Of a stretch of 64,000 bases of DNA, positions 18,293 through 27,772 are shown piece by piece; positions within the stretch are counted from its first letter, which is position 1, and each line of letters starts with the position of its first letter. Position numbers and translations under genes: made by a program. The notes beneath the pieces are model-generated. The model saw only the letters and a list, made by a program, of their open reading frames with translations. It was not told the DNA's origin and searched no databases. This stretch comes from Chloropicon primus (taxonomy: Eukaryota; Chlorophyta; Chloropicophyceae; Chloropicales; Chloropicaceae). The stretch spans positions 558,001 through 622,000 of the forward strand of contig CP060758.1 of the NCBI GenBank assembly GCA_023205875.1, in the 5' to 3' direction.

Positions 18293-18646
18293 CTTCCCTC
18301 TCTCTCTTTCTCTCTGTCTCTCTCTCTCTCTCTGTCTGTCTCAGAGTGCTGATGAGCAACAAGAAGAACAAGAAGAACAACAACAAGAAGAGGGTATCGT
18401 GTCTGTTTGTTCGCTTCCTCCTCCTCTCCCTCCCTCTCTCTCCCTCTCTCTCTCTCCCTCCCTCTCTCTCCCTCTCTCCCGCTCTTTGAACTGAATCTCG
18501 ACTGCTGCTGAGTTGAGTGTTGGAAAGTTTCAAGATCTGTTGCTCAATCCATGATAATGCTGCGTATTATTGTTGATTATGATGTTCCTGTTGTGTTTGC
18601 ACTGCTGCTGCTGCTGCTGCTGGCACGCGCTACCTCCTCGTCCTCG
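18293..18646. repeat. CT-rich intergenic region, RBM22 leader / DHAD 3' flank
   Basis: 354 nt with two long CT-rich tracts (18297-18342 and 18417-18485; GA on the RBM22 coding strand) and an AAGAAC repeat at 18359-18393. No ORF of interest. It holds the RBM22 promoter and leader and the DHAD 3' end. Confidence 0.6.
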
Positions 18647-20682
18647 TCAGCCGTCCGTGATGCAGCCCTGGCTCGCGGAGCCAACGTTCTTGATGTACTT
18701 GTAGAGGGTGCCGCCGGTGGCCTTGAGAGGGGGAGCTTCCCACTCCCCCCTCCTCCTCTTCATCTCCGCCTCGTCCACGTCAACGAGGTCGATCACCCTG
18801 ACCTCCTTCCTCGCATCGATCCTCATCCTGTCCCCGTCCCTGATCAGCGCGATGGGTCCACCGTCCTGGGCCTCCGGGGCGACGTGGCCGATCACAAAGC
18901 CGTGCGAGCCGCCGGAGAACCTCCCGTCCGTGATGAGCGCGACGCAATCGCCCAGTCCTGCCCCCATGATGGCGCTCGTGGGCGTGAGCATTTCGGGCAT
19001 CCCGGGGCCGCCCTTGGGACCCTCGTACCGGATCACAATGACGCAGCCCCTGAAGGACTCGGGGTCCTCCTCCAAGGCCTGGAGCATCTGCTCCTCCTGG
19101 TTGAAGCATCTCGCGGGGCCCTCGAACTCCAGGCCCTCCTTCCCCGTGATCTTCGCGACGGAGCCCTCAGGGGCGACGTTGCCGTACAGGATCTGCAAGT
19201 GGCCCGTCTCCTTGATGGGCTTGTCCATCGGCATGACGACGTCCTGGTTCTCCGTGAAGCCGGGGCAAGACGCCAGGTTTTCTGCCAGAGTTTTTCCCGT
19301 GACCGTCATGCAGGTTCCGTCAATCATGCCGTGCTCAAGGAGGTACTTCAAGCAGGCCGGGGTCCCTCCCACCGCGTGCAGGTCCTCCATCACGTACTTT
19401 CCCGAGGGCTTCAAGTCCGCCAAGAAGGGAGTCTTGTCGCTTATCCTCTGAAAGTCGTCGATGGTGAGGTCCACGCCGACGCTGTGGGCGATGGCCATCA
19501 TGTGGAGCACGGCGTTGGTCGAGCCCCCGGTCATCATGATGAGGGTGATGGCGTTCTCAAACGCCGCCTTGGTCATGATGTCCCTCGGCCTGATGTCCTT
19601 CTCGAGCAAGTTCAGGATGGCCTGGCCAACCATTTTGCACTCGTCGACCTTGAGCGGGTCGTCCGCCGGGATGCTGGAGGAGTACGGCAGGGTCATCCCC
19701 AGGGCCTCCGCGGCAGAGGCCATCGTGTTCGCAGTGTACATGCCCCCGCACGCACCCTGCCCAGGGCAAGCATTCTGCACGATGTCGTCCCTCTCCTCCC
19801 TCTCCATGAGGCCGGCGGCCAGGCTTCCGAACGTCTGGAAGGCGGAAACGATGTCGATCGGCTCCCCCTTGCAGGACTTGCCCGCTCGAATGGTCCCGCC
19901 GTACACCATGATGGAGGGCCTGTTCAGGCGCCCCATCGCCATCAGCGTCCCAGGCATGTTCTTGTCACAACCCGGCAGAGACACGTTCGCGTCGTACCAC
20001 TGGGCGCTCATGACCGTCTCGATGGAGTCCGCAATCAGGTCGCGCGACTGGAGCGAGAAGGACATGCCGTCCGTGCCCATGGACATGCCATCGCTCACGC
20101 CAATGGTATTGAACCTCATTCCAATCATGCCGGCCTGGCAAAAAAAGGGGAAAAGAGATTATTATTGTTATGATGATGAAAAAAGATGTTTGAAAGTCAG
20201 TGGAAGGCTCAAAAGAGGCCAGGGTCCTGACCAGAGTCAGCGCACCACCTTCGACTCACCTCCTCGCAGCCTTTCTTGACGTAACCCCCGAGATCAAGGA
20301 GATGCATGTTGCAGGGGTTCCCCTCATACCACACAGACGATACTCCAACCTGTGGCTTGCTCATGTCTTCGGACTTGAGTCCAGTCGCGTAAAGCATCGC
20401 CTGCGCCGCACCATTCTGCAGAGGTTGCGTCAGCTGGGAGCTGAACTGATTCAGGCCCTCCCCCGCCTTGAGCTTCGGCAACCTCTTTCGCTTCTCCTCC
20501 TTCTTGTCGTCCCCCACGGCTGCTGCATCCGATGCAGCGGAACGCCCCAACGTCGTCGTCCGTCTCCCTCCGCACTCTTCGGCGGACACGATCCCGGGCC
20601 TCCGAGCACGCGTCATTCGCATCATGAGGTTCGACACCCACGTCCCCCTCGTCCCTCCCGTCCCCTTGGGCGTGGTCGCCAT
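18647..20682 (-). CDS. ilvD: Dihydroxy-acid dehydratase, probably plastid-targeted
   Basis: Two exons: 20260-20682 and 18647-20134, joined in phase 0 by a 125-nt intron (GTGAGT...GCCAG); 636 residues predicted. It makes 2-oxo acids from dihydroxy acids in Val/Leu/Ile synthesis using an Fe-S cluster. Motifs: NPCNMHL (first cluster Cys, at the end of exon 1), [11 protein letters not shown] (second Cys), [12 protein letters not shown] (third Cys), GGSTNAVLH. The first ~55 residues ([10 protein letters not shown]..., Arg/Ser/Ala-rich) look like a plastid transit peptide; start 20682 was chosen for this reason. Upstream in-frame ATGs at 20700 and 20925 exist but read into an intergenic repeat. The splice is well supported because exon 1 ends and exon 2 starts within the conserved N-terminal domain. 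Confidence 0.92.
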
Positions 20683-20841
20683 CTTCCTCGTCGCTCTCAT
20701 CCTCACCTCTTCGCCCAGCCGCTTCTTATCCTTGAAACCTTTTTTCGCGCTCCTAGGGGGAACAGAAATTTTCGCGATCGATGCGATCGGTGAGGAAGGG
20801 AGGGAGTGACTTTTACGAGGCAAGGGACGGCGACGAGGAGA

Positions 20842-20918
20842 GGTGGAGGGTTTTTGAGGAGAATTAGGGGATACTTCGTCTCGTGTTCTTTCCAAAGACC
20901 CCTCGCTTGACCAGTTTG
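20842..20918. repeat. Imperfect direct repeat, copy A (DHAD/VPS8 promoter)
   Basis: About 77 nt (GGTGGAGGGTTTTTGAGGAG ... CCAGTTTGG) that recurs at 21025-21102 with roughly 85-90% identity by eye. It lies in the DHAD-VPS8 divergent promoter region. Confidence 0.8.
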
Positions 20919-21024
20919 GCGACATTTGCAAGGAGGTGGGCTCGGAAAGGGCTGCGACTTTCGTGCGAGGGGGAGACCACGAGAGCGTCGCCCTTGCGAT
21001 CGATTAGCGAGGCCGAGGGGGCGC

Positions 21025-21102
21025 GGTGGAGGGTTTTTGAGGAGAAGGAGGGGATACTTCGTCTCGCGCGCTTTCAAAAGACCCCTCGATTGACCGGTTT
21101 GG
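21025..21102. repeat. Imperfect direct repeat, copy B (DHAD/VPS8 promoter)
   Basis: Second copy of the 20842-20918 unit, 183 nt downstream in the same orientation. Similar GCGATCGAT words precede both copies, so the duplicated unit may be longer (about 140 nt). Confidence 0.8.
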
Positions 21103-21276
21103 GTCTCGGAGGAAGGCGTGAGGTAATGCGTGCGTGCGGTCGGTAGGGCCGCTGAATGCAGATCACGTTGCTCGGGAGCTGTGGCGGGTCTTGGGCTCTG
21201 GCAAAGTCGTAGGGGACCTGGCCGAGCTGAGTGGGCGACCTCTTGTGGTGTCCGGCCTTTCGGAGCAGAGGAAGGG

Positions 21277-24200
21277 ATGGCGCCCGAGGACGGCACGGAC
21301 GATGACTTGTGGGTGGAGACGGCGACCGAGGAGGAAGTGAAGAGGCACGTCGAAAGGGTTCGGGAGATATTTGCGGAGTATGGGGTATCTCCCGCGTCGA
21401 CCCCGAGCACGTCCGGCAGCAGCTCTCCGACGAGCTCGCTGGAGGGGGACGAGGAGGAGGATGTGGGGGGAGGCCGGGGGATGAACGGCTCGGCAAGCGC
21501 TGGAGCGAGGCCGCAATTTGAGCCCCTGCGTCTACCGGGGGCCAGCAGTGCTGGCTCGACGAGGGCCCCGACCGGCTCCAGTGGTGGACAACCGCAGACG
21601 CACCGGAGAAACTCTTCGCTCATCACAAAAATAGTGCAGAAGGACGGAAAGGCGCAGGGCAGCCAAGAGGTCAAGATGAACTCCACGATTTTTTCTAAAA
21701 TGATGGAGAAGACCAACAGCCTGGGGACCTCGAGGCCAGATGGCCTGGAACTGGGAGGAATACCGGAGTCCGAAGAGAGCCAGGGGGCTTCTGACAACGA
21801 GGCGGTCAGCGCGGACCAAGGAACGAACGACGCGAGCGGCGACCTCATCTCACCCTTCCTCGACTCGCTTTATGAGGCCGAGCAGGCGGAGCTGGCGTGG
21901 TTGAAACCTCAGGGCGCCGGCTCAGGGGAAGCACCAGAGGGGGGTGACGCCGAGACGGAAGGGGCGCCCGAGGGAGGAGCGGAACCCGTTCTGAGCTTGG
22001 AGAACATGGCCATAAGCAAGAACTCCTGGTTTGGTTCGATCGACCTCAATGTGGAGCCCGAGGAAGGGAGCCCGTGTATATTATCCTCCAGGACCCTGCC
22101 TGGCAGCACCAGCGTCTTGACTCTGGGAACCAGCACAGGGACGGTGCTGGCAAAGAGCATCAGGGAGCTCTCGAAGCCACTGTGGGCCCCCACGGCGAGG
22201 TGCGAGCCCCCCGCCCCCCAGCCCCAGGAAAAGAATTGTAAAATTACTTCCCTAGCGACAAGCTTTGGTTTGGACAACTACGTAGCAGTTGGCTACTCCA
22301 ACGGGGCTATTGCGTTGTACGACACGAGCGACCTTGGGGATGCCCAAGAAAGCGAGAAGATCGCCTCTCAGGCGATGAAGGTGATCAGGCAGCCCGAAAC
22401 AAAGGACAATCCTATAACTTCGCTCGGGTTCACCTTCTGCAGGCAGCAATCGGGAGACCAGCCTGATGCTTCCGAGCAAAATCGTCAAAAGTCACTCAGA
22501 GGTACGGCCAAGGCTGCGATTGGCGCGATGGGCATGGGCCGGGTTTGCACGTTCCTGGCGTGCTCAGCCAACGGACTTGTCTGCAGCCATTCCGTGTCGG
22601 TGATGGCTCCCACCGTGTCGTTCTTGCGCAGAACCCCAGTGATCAGCGTTTCGACCAAGATAAGAGGGCGGCTTGACTCAGCGATACTTGATTGCTCCCT
22701 GATACTCTTTCCTGGTGGTGTCCTGGCTGCGATCGTCATGCAAAACGGGATCATGGTTGTGCAGTTGCCTTTATCCGAGAACCAAGAAAGTGCCCAGATG
22801 GTCACCCTGGGGAAGGTGTCCAAGCCAGCGAACACTGCATTCGGTGCCGTCCCTTGCGTGTGTTGGAGAATTGTCAGTGCCCAGGATAGCGTCTTTGAAT
22901 TGCTAGTGAGTTGGGACTGCATTGTCCAGTCTGTGAGCGTGAAGCCAAAGTTGCAAAATGAGGTCGAGGAAGGCCAAAGCTTTGTTGACATCTTGCACGA
23001 GTGGCGGGTGGAGCAATCGGTTGCGAGCATGCATTGGCTAGACAACAGTAACATGCTGGCAGTGTGCTCTGAGCATGGGCACGTGACCCTCTCTACGTGC
23101 CAGGACGGACACTTTCACCAAGGTCTGGACATCATAGAGTCCCTTTTGCTGCCAGAATCCCCTGTCAGACAGGTGGCATCGCACGAAAGGTCCTTTCACG
23201 GGTCCACTCTGTGTTTGTCTTCTTCGATGGCTGGGACAAGCAACGCGACCCTGGAAGGTCAGACCGCTTTTTCTGTGGTGTGCAACAATGGGAAGATCGT
23301 TTACCTCTTGCTACTGTCCCCTCTTTCTCGTGCTATAGCACTGTTTTCAAAGAACGCGACCACTCCTGCGGTTGCTCTGAAAGCGAGTCTGGAGATGCTC
23401 TCTGGCAAACGCGACGAGAACAGAGCGGGGCTGCACAAGCAGATTCTGGTGACGTTGGATGCCACGATGAGGAAGGACATCCACGAGAAGAACTACGATC
23501 TTGCGGCAAGGACAACCTTTTCTGCTTGCCTGGCGATCGCGGAGAGCCAGGTGAAGGACAACGAAATCTCCATGCTGGACGACTCAGTGGCCATACGAGA
23601 ATTTTTGTGGCAAGACGCGTTCTCGGCCTTTAGCGAGAGTGAGAGCAGCATCTCTGCGTTCACAAGGGCTCTGGAAGAGGCCATCATGAAGCAGGTCGGA
23701 GCTCACAACGAGAGCATGCCAGGCTCAGAAACCATTCGCGTGCCTCCAGAAGTGATGCAGAAGTTGGTTGAGAGTCTCAGCTCCCATCCCGAGAGAATAG
23801 AGCGTTGCGTGATTCAGATGCCAATCTTCTGTCTCGACTTCAATCAGGTGGCAAAGCTTTGCATTTTGCACAATTTGCACACGGCGTTTGCATACCTGTA
23901 CAACGAAGGGCTCCGGGACGCACTCACTCCTGCCGTGGAGATGATCCGTGGGCTGTTGAAGTGCGAGGCGAGAGATTCTCAACGAAGTCTCATGAGAAAA
24001 TTTTGCGTGTACGCGGCGTACTGCTTTCAGGGGAGGAGGTATCCGCCCGCCGACCGATCCAACACGCTGGACGTTGGGCAGCCTGCAGCATCAGGGAATG
24101 AGAACGAGCCGCTGACAGACTTGGTCCAGAAGGAGGAGCAGCTTCATGCTGTCCGTGCCCAACTTCTCAAGCTTCTGCTCCTGTGCCCTATCAGCAAGCT

Positions 24201-26142
24201 GCTGCAGCCTGGCATGCCGACGCCTCTGCTGAGTTCGAGTGACCTTCTGAATGGTCCCGTCATCCGATTGATGCTGCGGTTGGACTCGTGCTTGTGCCTG
24301 TCCATGCTCCTTTGCGCCTTTGAGACTTGGGACGCCGTCTCTTCGGATATTTTCGAGGCGTCGATTCAGCTTGAGGCGGCCGAGGGGCCACTCGACGGCG
24401 CGGACTCCAACTCGACAGCCCTCCAGCTTGCTGTCGACGTCCTGTCGCGGGAAGCGGAGGAATGCGAGCGGCTCGGAAGTCATGGCATGGCGGATGCGGG
24501 GTGTGTATGGATGTTCGTGGCCCACGAAGTGGCCTCTGGCCGGGCTCGGTTTGGCTCGAGCACTGGCGCGGAGCTCCTGGCCCGCGTGCTGGAGCACCTG
24601 TGCCTCGCCGCCTCGACGCTCCAGGAGTTGAAGAGGAAGGAATCGTTCGAGAGGGCTGCCTTGAGGCTCGTGGATGAGTGGTGGGACATCAATTGTTCCC
24701 CGGACCACGCGGAGCGCATCAGCAAGCTGGCTCTGAACACCAAGTTTTACCTCCTTTGCGCCAAAGTTAGGATGCTCTGTGGAGATTACGAGGGAGCCAT
24801 CGACTTTCTGCTGACGTACATGGGGGAGGTGGCCGAGAAGGACCAGGTGGTTTCGTCGATTAGGCACAAGCGGTGCGAGGCCACTTTCAGAGTGCTGAAC
24901 GATCTCCTGAGCATCGAAGGCAGGGGCAGAGCCCTCGCTCGGCAGGCCGTTACGTCTAAGCTGAAGGACTTCACCAGGATCGACGGCACCCGAACGGCCC
25001 AGCTCATTGGCGCGCTCCAGAACTCGGGAAGCGGGCCGGGGGCCGGGGGAGGGCAGTTTCTGAGCGCGGCGGAGGACCTGGAGAACAAAATTCTGATCGA
25101 GAACTACATCGACGCCATCTGCCAGATCGATCCCGACTCCGTCTTGGTCTACCTGCAGAGGAACGAGGGGAGGTACCGGCTGGACTCGGTGCTCCGGACG
25201 ATCATGAGGTCCCCCAAGGTGGAGACCTTCCGGTGCGACGACGCCGCGGTCTACCTCCTGGAGAGGCTCGGGGACATCATGGGCGGCCTGGACATCATCC
25301 TCGGGGTGGTCCGAGGGGGGCTCTCCCTGCTGTCGGCCAAGGTCACGGAGAGCACCAGCAGCTCGGCGACGGGGAGGGCGGACGTCCACCTGATCGCGGA
25401 GGGCCGGGCGACGAGGGAGTGCCTCAAGGCCGCGTTCGAGCTCAACTTCCGCAACTCGCAGCTCCTCGACGCCCCCGAGCTGGAGGAGCTGTGGTTCAAG
25501 ATCCTGGCGACCTTCGTGAACCCCGCTCACGACGCCGCTCTGGCGGCCCCGGAGGCCGCCGGCACCGGCAGCAAGGAGGCCCTGAAGGAGATGCAGTCGT
25601 TCCTCTCCACGTGCGTGAGGGACACCATCATGGCGATGTCGGACGCCATGCCCCTCACGAGGGTCGCTGCCCGGCTCGTCCAGGAGCACAGCGGGTCCTC
25701 CCTGAGCTCCTTCCGGGAGATCCTGTCGGACCTCCTGCAGGCGTGCGGCCACGACGTCGACGTCCTGGCGACCGCCAAGCGGGTGTTCGAGACCCAGCAG
25801 CGGGCGAGCAGGCACGCCAAGTGGGTCACCTCCCGGGGGAGGGTCAGGCCGAGGGAGCTCCGGGTGGCGCGGGTGGACGGCGCCGAGGGGGGCCAAGGCG
25901 GTCTGAGGACGTCGAGGGGCAGTGGAGGGGCGTCCTGGCTCTCAAGCAGCGGGGGCGCGGCGTCGTTCCTGTCCACGATCGGCGGGGACGAGACCCACCA
26001 CCACCTGCACCTGGCCCCTCCCCCGGGCTCGGAGCACATGGTCGCCCACGGCGGCGGGACCTCGAACATCACCGCGGCGACGACCAGAGTCGTGGGGGCC
26101 TTCCCGCAACGCGCCCAGTTCCACGGGGAGTTGGTGGGGTGA
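21277..26142 (+). CDS. VPS8: Vacuolar protein sorting-associated protein 8 (CORVET), RING-less
   Basis: 1,621 residues from ATG 21277. An acidic, disordered N-terminus (1-210) precedes a beta-propeller region (about 255-720; NYVAVGYSNGAIALYD, DNSNMLAVCSEHGHVTL) and a long alpha-solenoid. The segment PVIRLMLRLDSCLCLSMLLCAFE matches the VPS8 helix written as LLHFDTREFLNVLA in human, and the C-terminal IMAMSDAMPLTRVAARLVQ ... VTSRG follows the VPS8 solenoid end. VPS8 is the CORVET-specific subunit that tethers early endosomes through Rab5. In animals and yeast a RING-H2 finger follows at once; here the chain ends in a Gly/Ser/His-rich tail without Cys-His pairs. Third-position GC rises towards the 3' end. 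Single exon. Confidence 0.82.
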   Translation: MAPEDGTDDDLWVETATEEEVKRHVERVREIFAEYGVSPASTPSTSGSSSPTSSLEGDEEEDVGGGRGMNGSASAGARPQFEPLRLPGASSAGSTRAPTGSSGGQPQTHRRNSSLITKIVQKDGKAQGSQEVKMNSTIFSKMMEKTNSLGTSRPDGLELGGIPESEESQGASDNEAVSADQGTNDASGDLISPFLDSLYEAEQAELAWLKPQGAGSGEAPEGGDAETEGAPEGGAEPVLSLENMAISKNSWFGSIDLNVEPEEGSPCILSSRTLPGSTSVLTLGTSTGTVLAKSIRELSKPLWAPTARCEPPAPQPQEKNCKITSLATSFGLDNYVAVGYSNGAIALYDTSDLGDAQESEKIASQAMKVIRQPETKDNPITSLGFTFCRQQSGDQPDASEQNRQKSLRGTAKAAIGAMGMGRVCTFLACSANGLVCSHSVSVMAPTVSFLRRTPVISVSTKIRGRLDSAILDCSLILFPGGVLAAIVMQNGIMVVQLPLSENQESAQMVTLGKVSKPANTAFGAVPCVCWRIVSAQDSVFELLVSWDCIVQSVSVKPKLQNEVEEGQSFVDILHEWRVEQSVASMHWLDNSNMLAVCSEHGHVTLSTCQDGHFHQGLDIIESLLLPESPVRQVASHERSFHGSTLCLSSSMAGTSNATLEGQTAFSVVCNNGKIVYLLLLSPLSRAIALFSKNATTPAVALKASLEMLSGKRDENRAGLHKQILVTLDATMRKDIHEKNYDLAARTTFSACLAIAESQVKDNEISMLDDSVAIREFLWQDAFSAFSESESSISAFTRALEEAIMKQVGAHNESMPGSETIRVPPEVMQKLVESLSSHPERIERCVIQMPIFCLDFNQVAKLCILHNLHTAFAYLYNEGLRDALTPAVEMIRGLLKCEARDSQRSLMRKFCVYAAYCFQGRRYPPADRSNTLDVGQPAASGNENEPLTDLVQKEEQLHAVRAQLLKLLLLCPISKLLQPGMPTPLLSSSDLLNGPVIRLMLRLDSCLCLSMLLCAFETWDAVSSDIFEASIQLEAAEGPLDGADSNSTALQLAVDVLSREAEECERLGSHGMADAGCVWMFVAHEVASGRARFGSSTGAELLARVLEHLCLAASTLQELKRKESFERAALRLVDEWWDINCSPDHAERISKLALNTKFYLLCAKVRMLCGDYEGAIDFLLTYMGEVAEKDQVVSSIRHKRCEATFRVLNDLLSIEGRGRALARQAVTSKLKDFTRIDGTRTAQLIGALQNSGSGPGAGGGQFLSAAEDLENKILIENYIDAICQIDPDSVLVYLQRNEGRYRLDSVLRTIMRSPKVETFRCDDAAVYLLERLGDIMGGLDIILGVVRGGLSLLSAKVTESTSSSATGRADVHLIAEGRATRECLKAAFELNFRNSQLLDAPELEELWFKILATFVNPAHDAALAAPEAAGTGSKEALKEMQSFLSTCVRDTIMAMSDAMPLTRVAARLVQEHSGSSLSSFREILSDLLQACGHDVDVLATAKRVFETQQRASRHAKWVTSRGRVRPRELRVARVDGAEGGQGGLRTSRGSGGASWLSSSGGAASFLSTIGGDETHHHLHLAPPPGSEHMVAHGGGTSNITAATTRVVGAFPQRAQFHGELVG

Positions 26143-26482
26143 GTGAGGGTGGACGGCTGCCGTGGCAGAGATGCAGCAGCAGCAGCATCGTGTCCCCCCT
26201 TGGCTTGGCTTTGGAAAAGGAGGTGATCCTGTTTTGTTTTATTTTCCTAATCCTAACAGACCGCAGGATGAAATAAACGTCCAAAGCAAAGTTGTTTTCC
26301 ATTTTGCGAATCCTAAATCGAAACCCGCGTCTTGGAATTCCAGACTAACGAGCGAGTTCCGTGGCACGTTCCGTCAGACCTCGTCGTCCTCGTCAACAAC
26401 ATGACGGTTCGCCGTCTTGTCTTGTTCTCCTTCTTCCTCCTTCCTAAAACATTAAGAACAAGCAAAACCAACAACGTCCACC

Positions 26483-26514
<32 letters not shown>

Positions 26515-26922
26515 CCTCGAAGTTGCCGAAGCGATTTTGGTCTTATCCTCGTCGATTCCATTTTGCGGTGGAAAAAGCGTCTTCGGATCGCGGATCCGAA
26601 AGGGTTTGGGGGAAGGCGGAGCGCGACAGCTGAGAACCAAGGTGGCCGCGCGCATACCTGCATTCCTCCCGCGCGCGAGGGAGGAGCAAGGGAAGCGAAA
26701 GGGAAGGAGGGGAAGGAGGTCTGAGCTCCACACACACTGACCGCATTTTGGGGGTTCGTACCTCAAGGCAAGTCGACGCAGAGGAGCGGGGTTGTCCGGG
26801 TGTCGACTTAGGGGTGTCGGTTTTCTCGCGAGACTTGGTCTCATCCCATCTTGTGCTGGCTGCTTGCTGCTGGTGGTTTGTTGTCGAGAGAGGGGCCGGG
26901 TACGATAGGGCGAACGCACGTG
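26143..26922. other. Intergenic: VPS8 3' flank and bHLH promoter
   Basis: 780 nt between tandem genes, the longest unexplained spacer but one. It contains a 23-nt poly(A) run (26483-26505), a perfect 8-bp hairpin (TTCGGATC-GCG-GATCCGAA, 26582-26600) and purine-rich stretches. Short ORFs on both strands look random. A small noncoding RNA cannot be excluded. Confidence 0.4.
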
Positions 26923-27468
26923 ATGGCTACGTCTTCGGACGATGAGGAGAGGCCGGCGAAGAAGTCGAAGACGACCGAGTCTCGGGCGAAGCTCGAGAAG
27001 GAGAGGAGGCAGCAAATTCGAACTAGGTGAGTGCGGAGACCGCCCTGTCCTATTCCCTATTCCGCATCCCATCCTTGCGAAAGTTGTTTGTCTGTTTGTT
27101 GTGGGTGGCGACTCTCGTCTGACTCTCGACTCCATTGCGGCAGGATACTGGACTTGCGGGACGTGCTGCCTTACTTTCAGAACTACTTGAGCAAGTCCCC
27201 GGCCACAGAGCACCTGAAGCTCGTGAGGGAGATGACCATGCTGCAGATCTTGGACGTCACGGTGTCGCTTCTGGAGGAGCTGGCCAAGGACGAGAGGTTC
27301 ATGAGGGCCGAGGGACGGAGTCACGGTGTCCCTGCGGTGACCAGGGGCAGCTACAGACATCTCCCGCAGTTCAACCCGGAGTACATCCCCGCAGAGAGGG
27401 GGGGCGGAGGACAAGCTCAAGACAAGTCCCTTTCAAATAATAATTCACAGTCGGAAGACAAAACCTAA
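26923..27468 (+). CDS. Small bHLH-domain transcription factor
   Basis: Two exons, 26923-27026 and 27144-27468 (intron 117 nt, phase 2, GTGAGT...GGCAG); 142 residues predicted. Exon 1 encodes an acidic start, a KKSK basic patch and the basic region KLEKERRQQIR; exon 2 completes helix 1 (ILDLRDVLPYF), a loop (NYLSKSPATEH) and helix 2 (LKLVREMTMLQILDVTVSLL). The ERR core and LRDVLP match bHLH DNA-binding domains; the REMTM in helix 2 recalls the HES type. The usual His before ERR is Lys here, so E-box preference is uncertain. The C-terminus is short and polar. Without splicing, exon 1 runs straight into TGA, which supports the intron. Confidence 0.75.
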
Positions 27469-27526
27469 TGCAAGCGAGAGGGCGCCCAACAACACCCTTT
27501 CTCAATCATTTTTCACAAGAGCCAAG

Positions 27527-27530
<4 letters not shown>

Positions 27531-27567
<37 letters not shown>
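27531..27567 (+). repeat. (CT)n microsatellite
   Basis: About 18 CT units between the bHLH gene and the methyltransferase, 205 nt before the latter's ATG. It may end in a TTCAG that could serve as a 3' splice site in the leader. Confidence 0.9.
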
Positions 27568-27568
<1 letters not shown>

Positions 27569-27772
27569 AGAGGGAAGCGGAAGCGTTTGGTCCAGAGACG
27601 TTCTTCGCTCCTCGACGACGACGACGACGACGGCGACGACGTGTGTGCGTGCGTGCGTGAGGAGGAGGAGCGATCGATCGCGTTCTTGGAGCTCCTTCCC
27701 TTCCACACTCCGTCACTCCGTCTGCTGCTCGTCACCACCACCAGCAGCAGCAGCAGCAAAATCGATGAGAGG

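Larger units (their letters stand above)
20683..21276. promoter_or_regulatory. Divergent promoter region, DHAD / VPS8
   Basis: 594 nt between divergent start codons, holding the direct repeat pair described separately. Reading frames crossing it appear long only because the repeat lacks stops in one frame. No RNA gene recognised. Confidence 0.5.

Noticed and set aside
17021-18352. 443-codon plus-strand ORF opposite RBM22
   Set aside because: Shadow frame of a GC-rich gene; low-complexity Leu/Arg/His product, while the other strand has a full set of RBM22 motifs.
20703-21848. 381-codon minus-strand ORF with repeated KYPLLLLKNPPP
   Set aside because: The repetition comes from the promoter direct repeat; the frame overlaps the DHAD and VPS8 starts and has no usable support.
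24091-25896. 601-codon minus-strand ORF opposite VPS8
   Set aside because: Antisense shadow; composition (Arg/Leu/His/Gly) reflects GC-rich codons and it lacks any domain-like pattern.
26483-26505. Poly(A) tail of a retroposon
   Set aside because: No SINE or LINE body, target-site duplication or processed gene copy seen upstream; kept only as a simple repeat.
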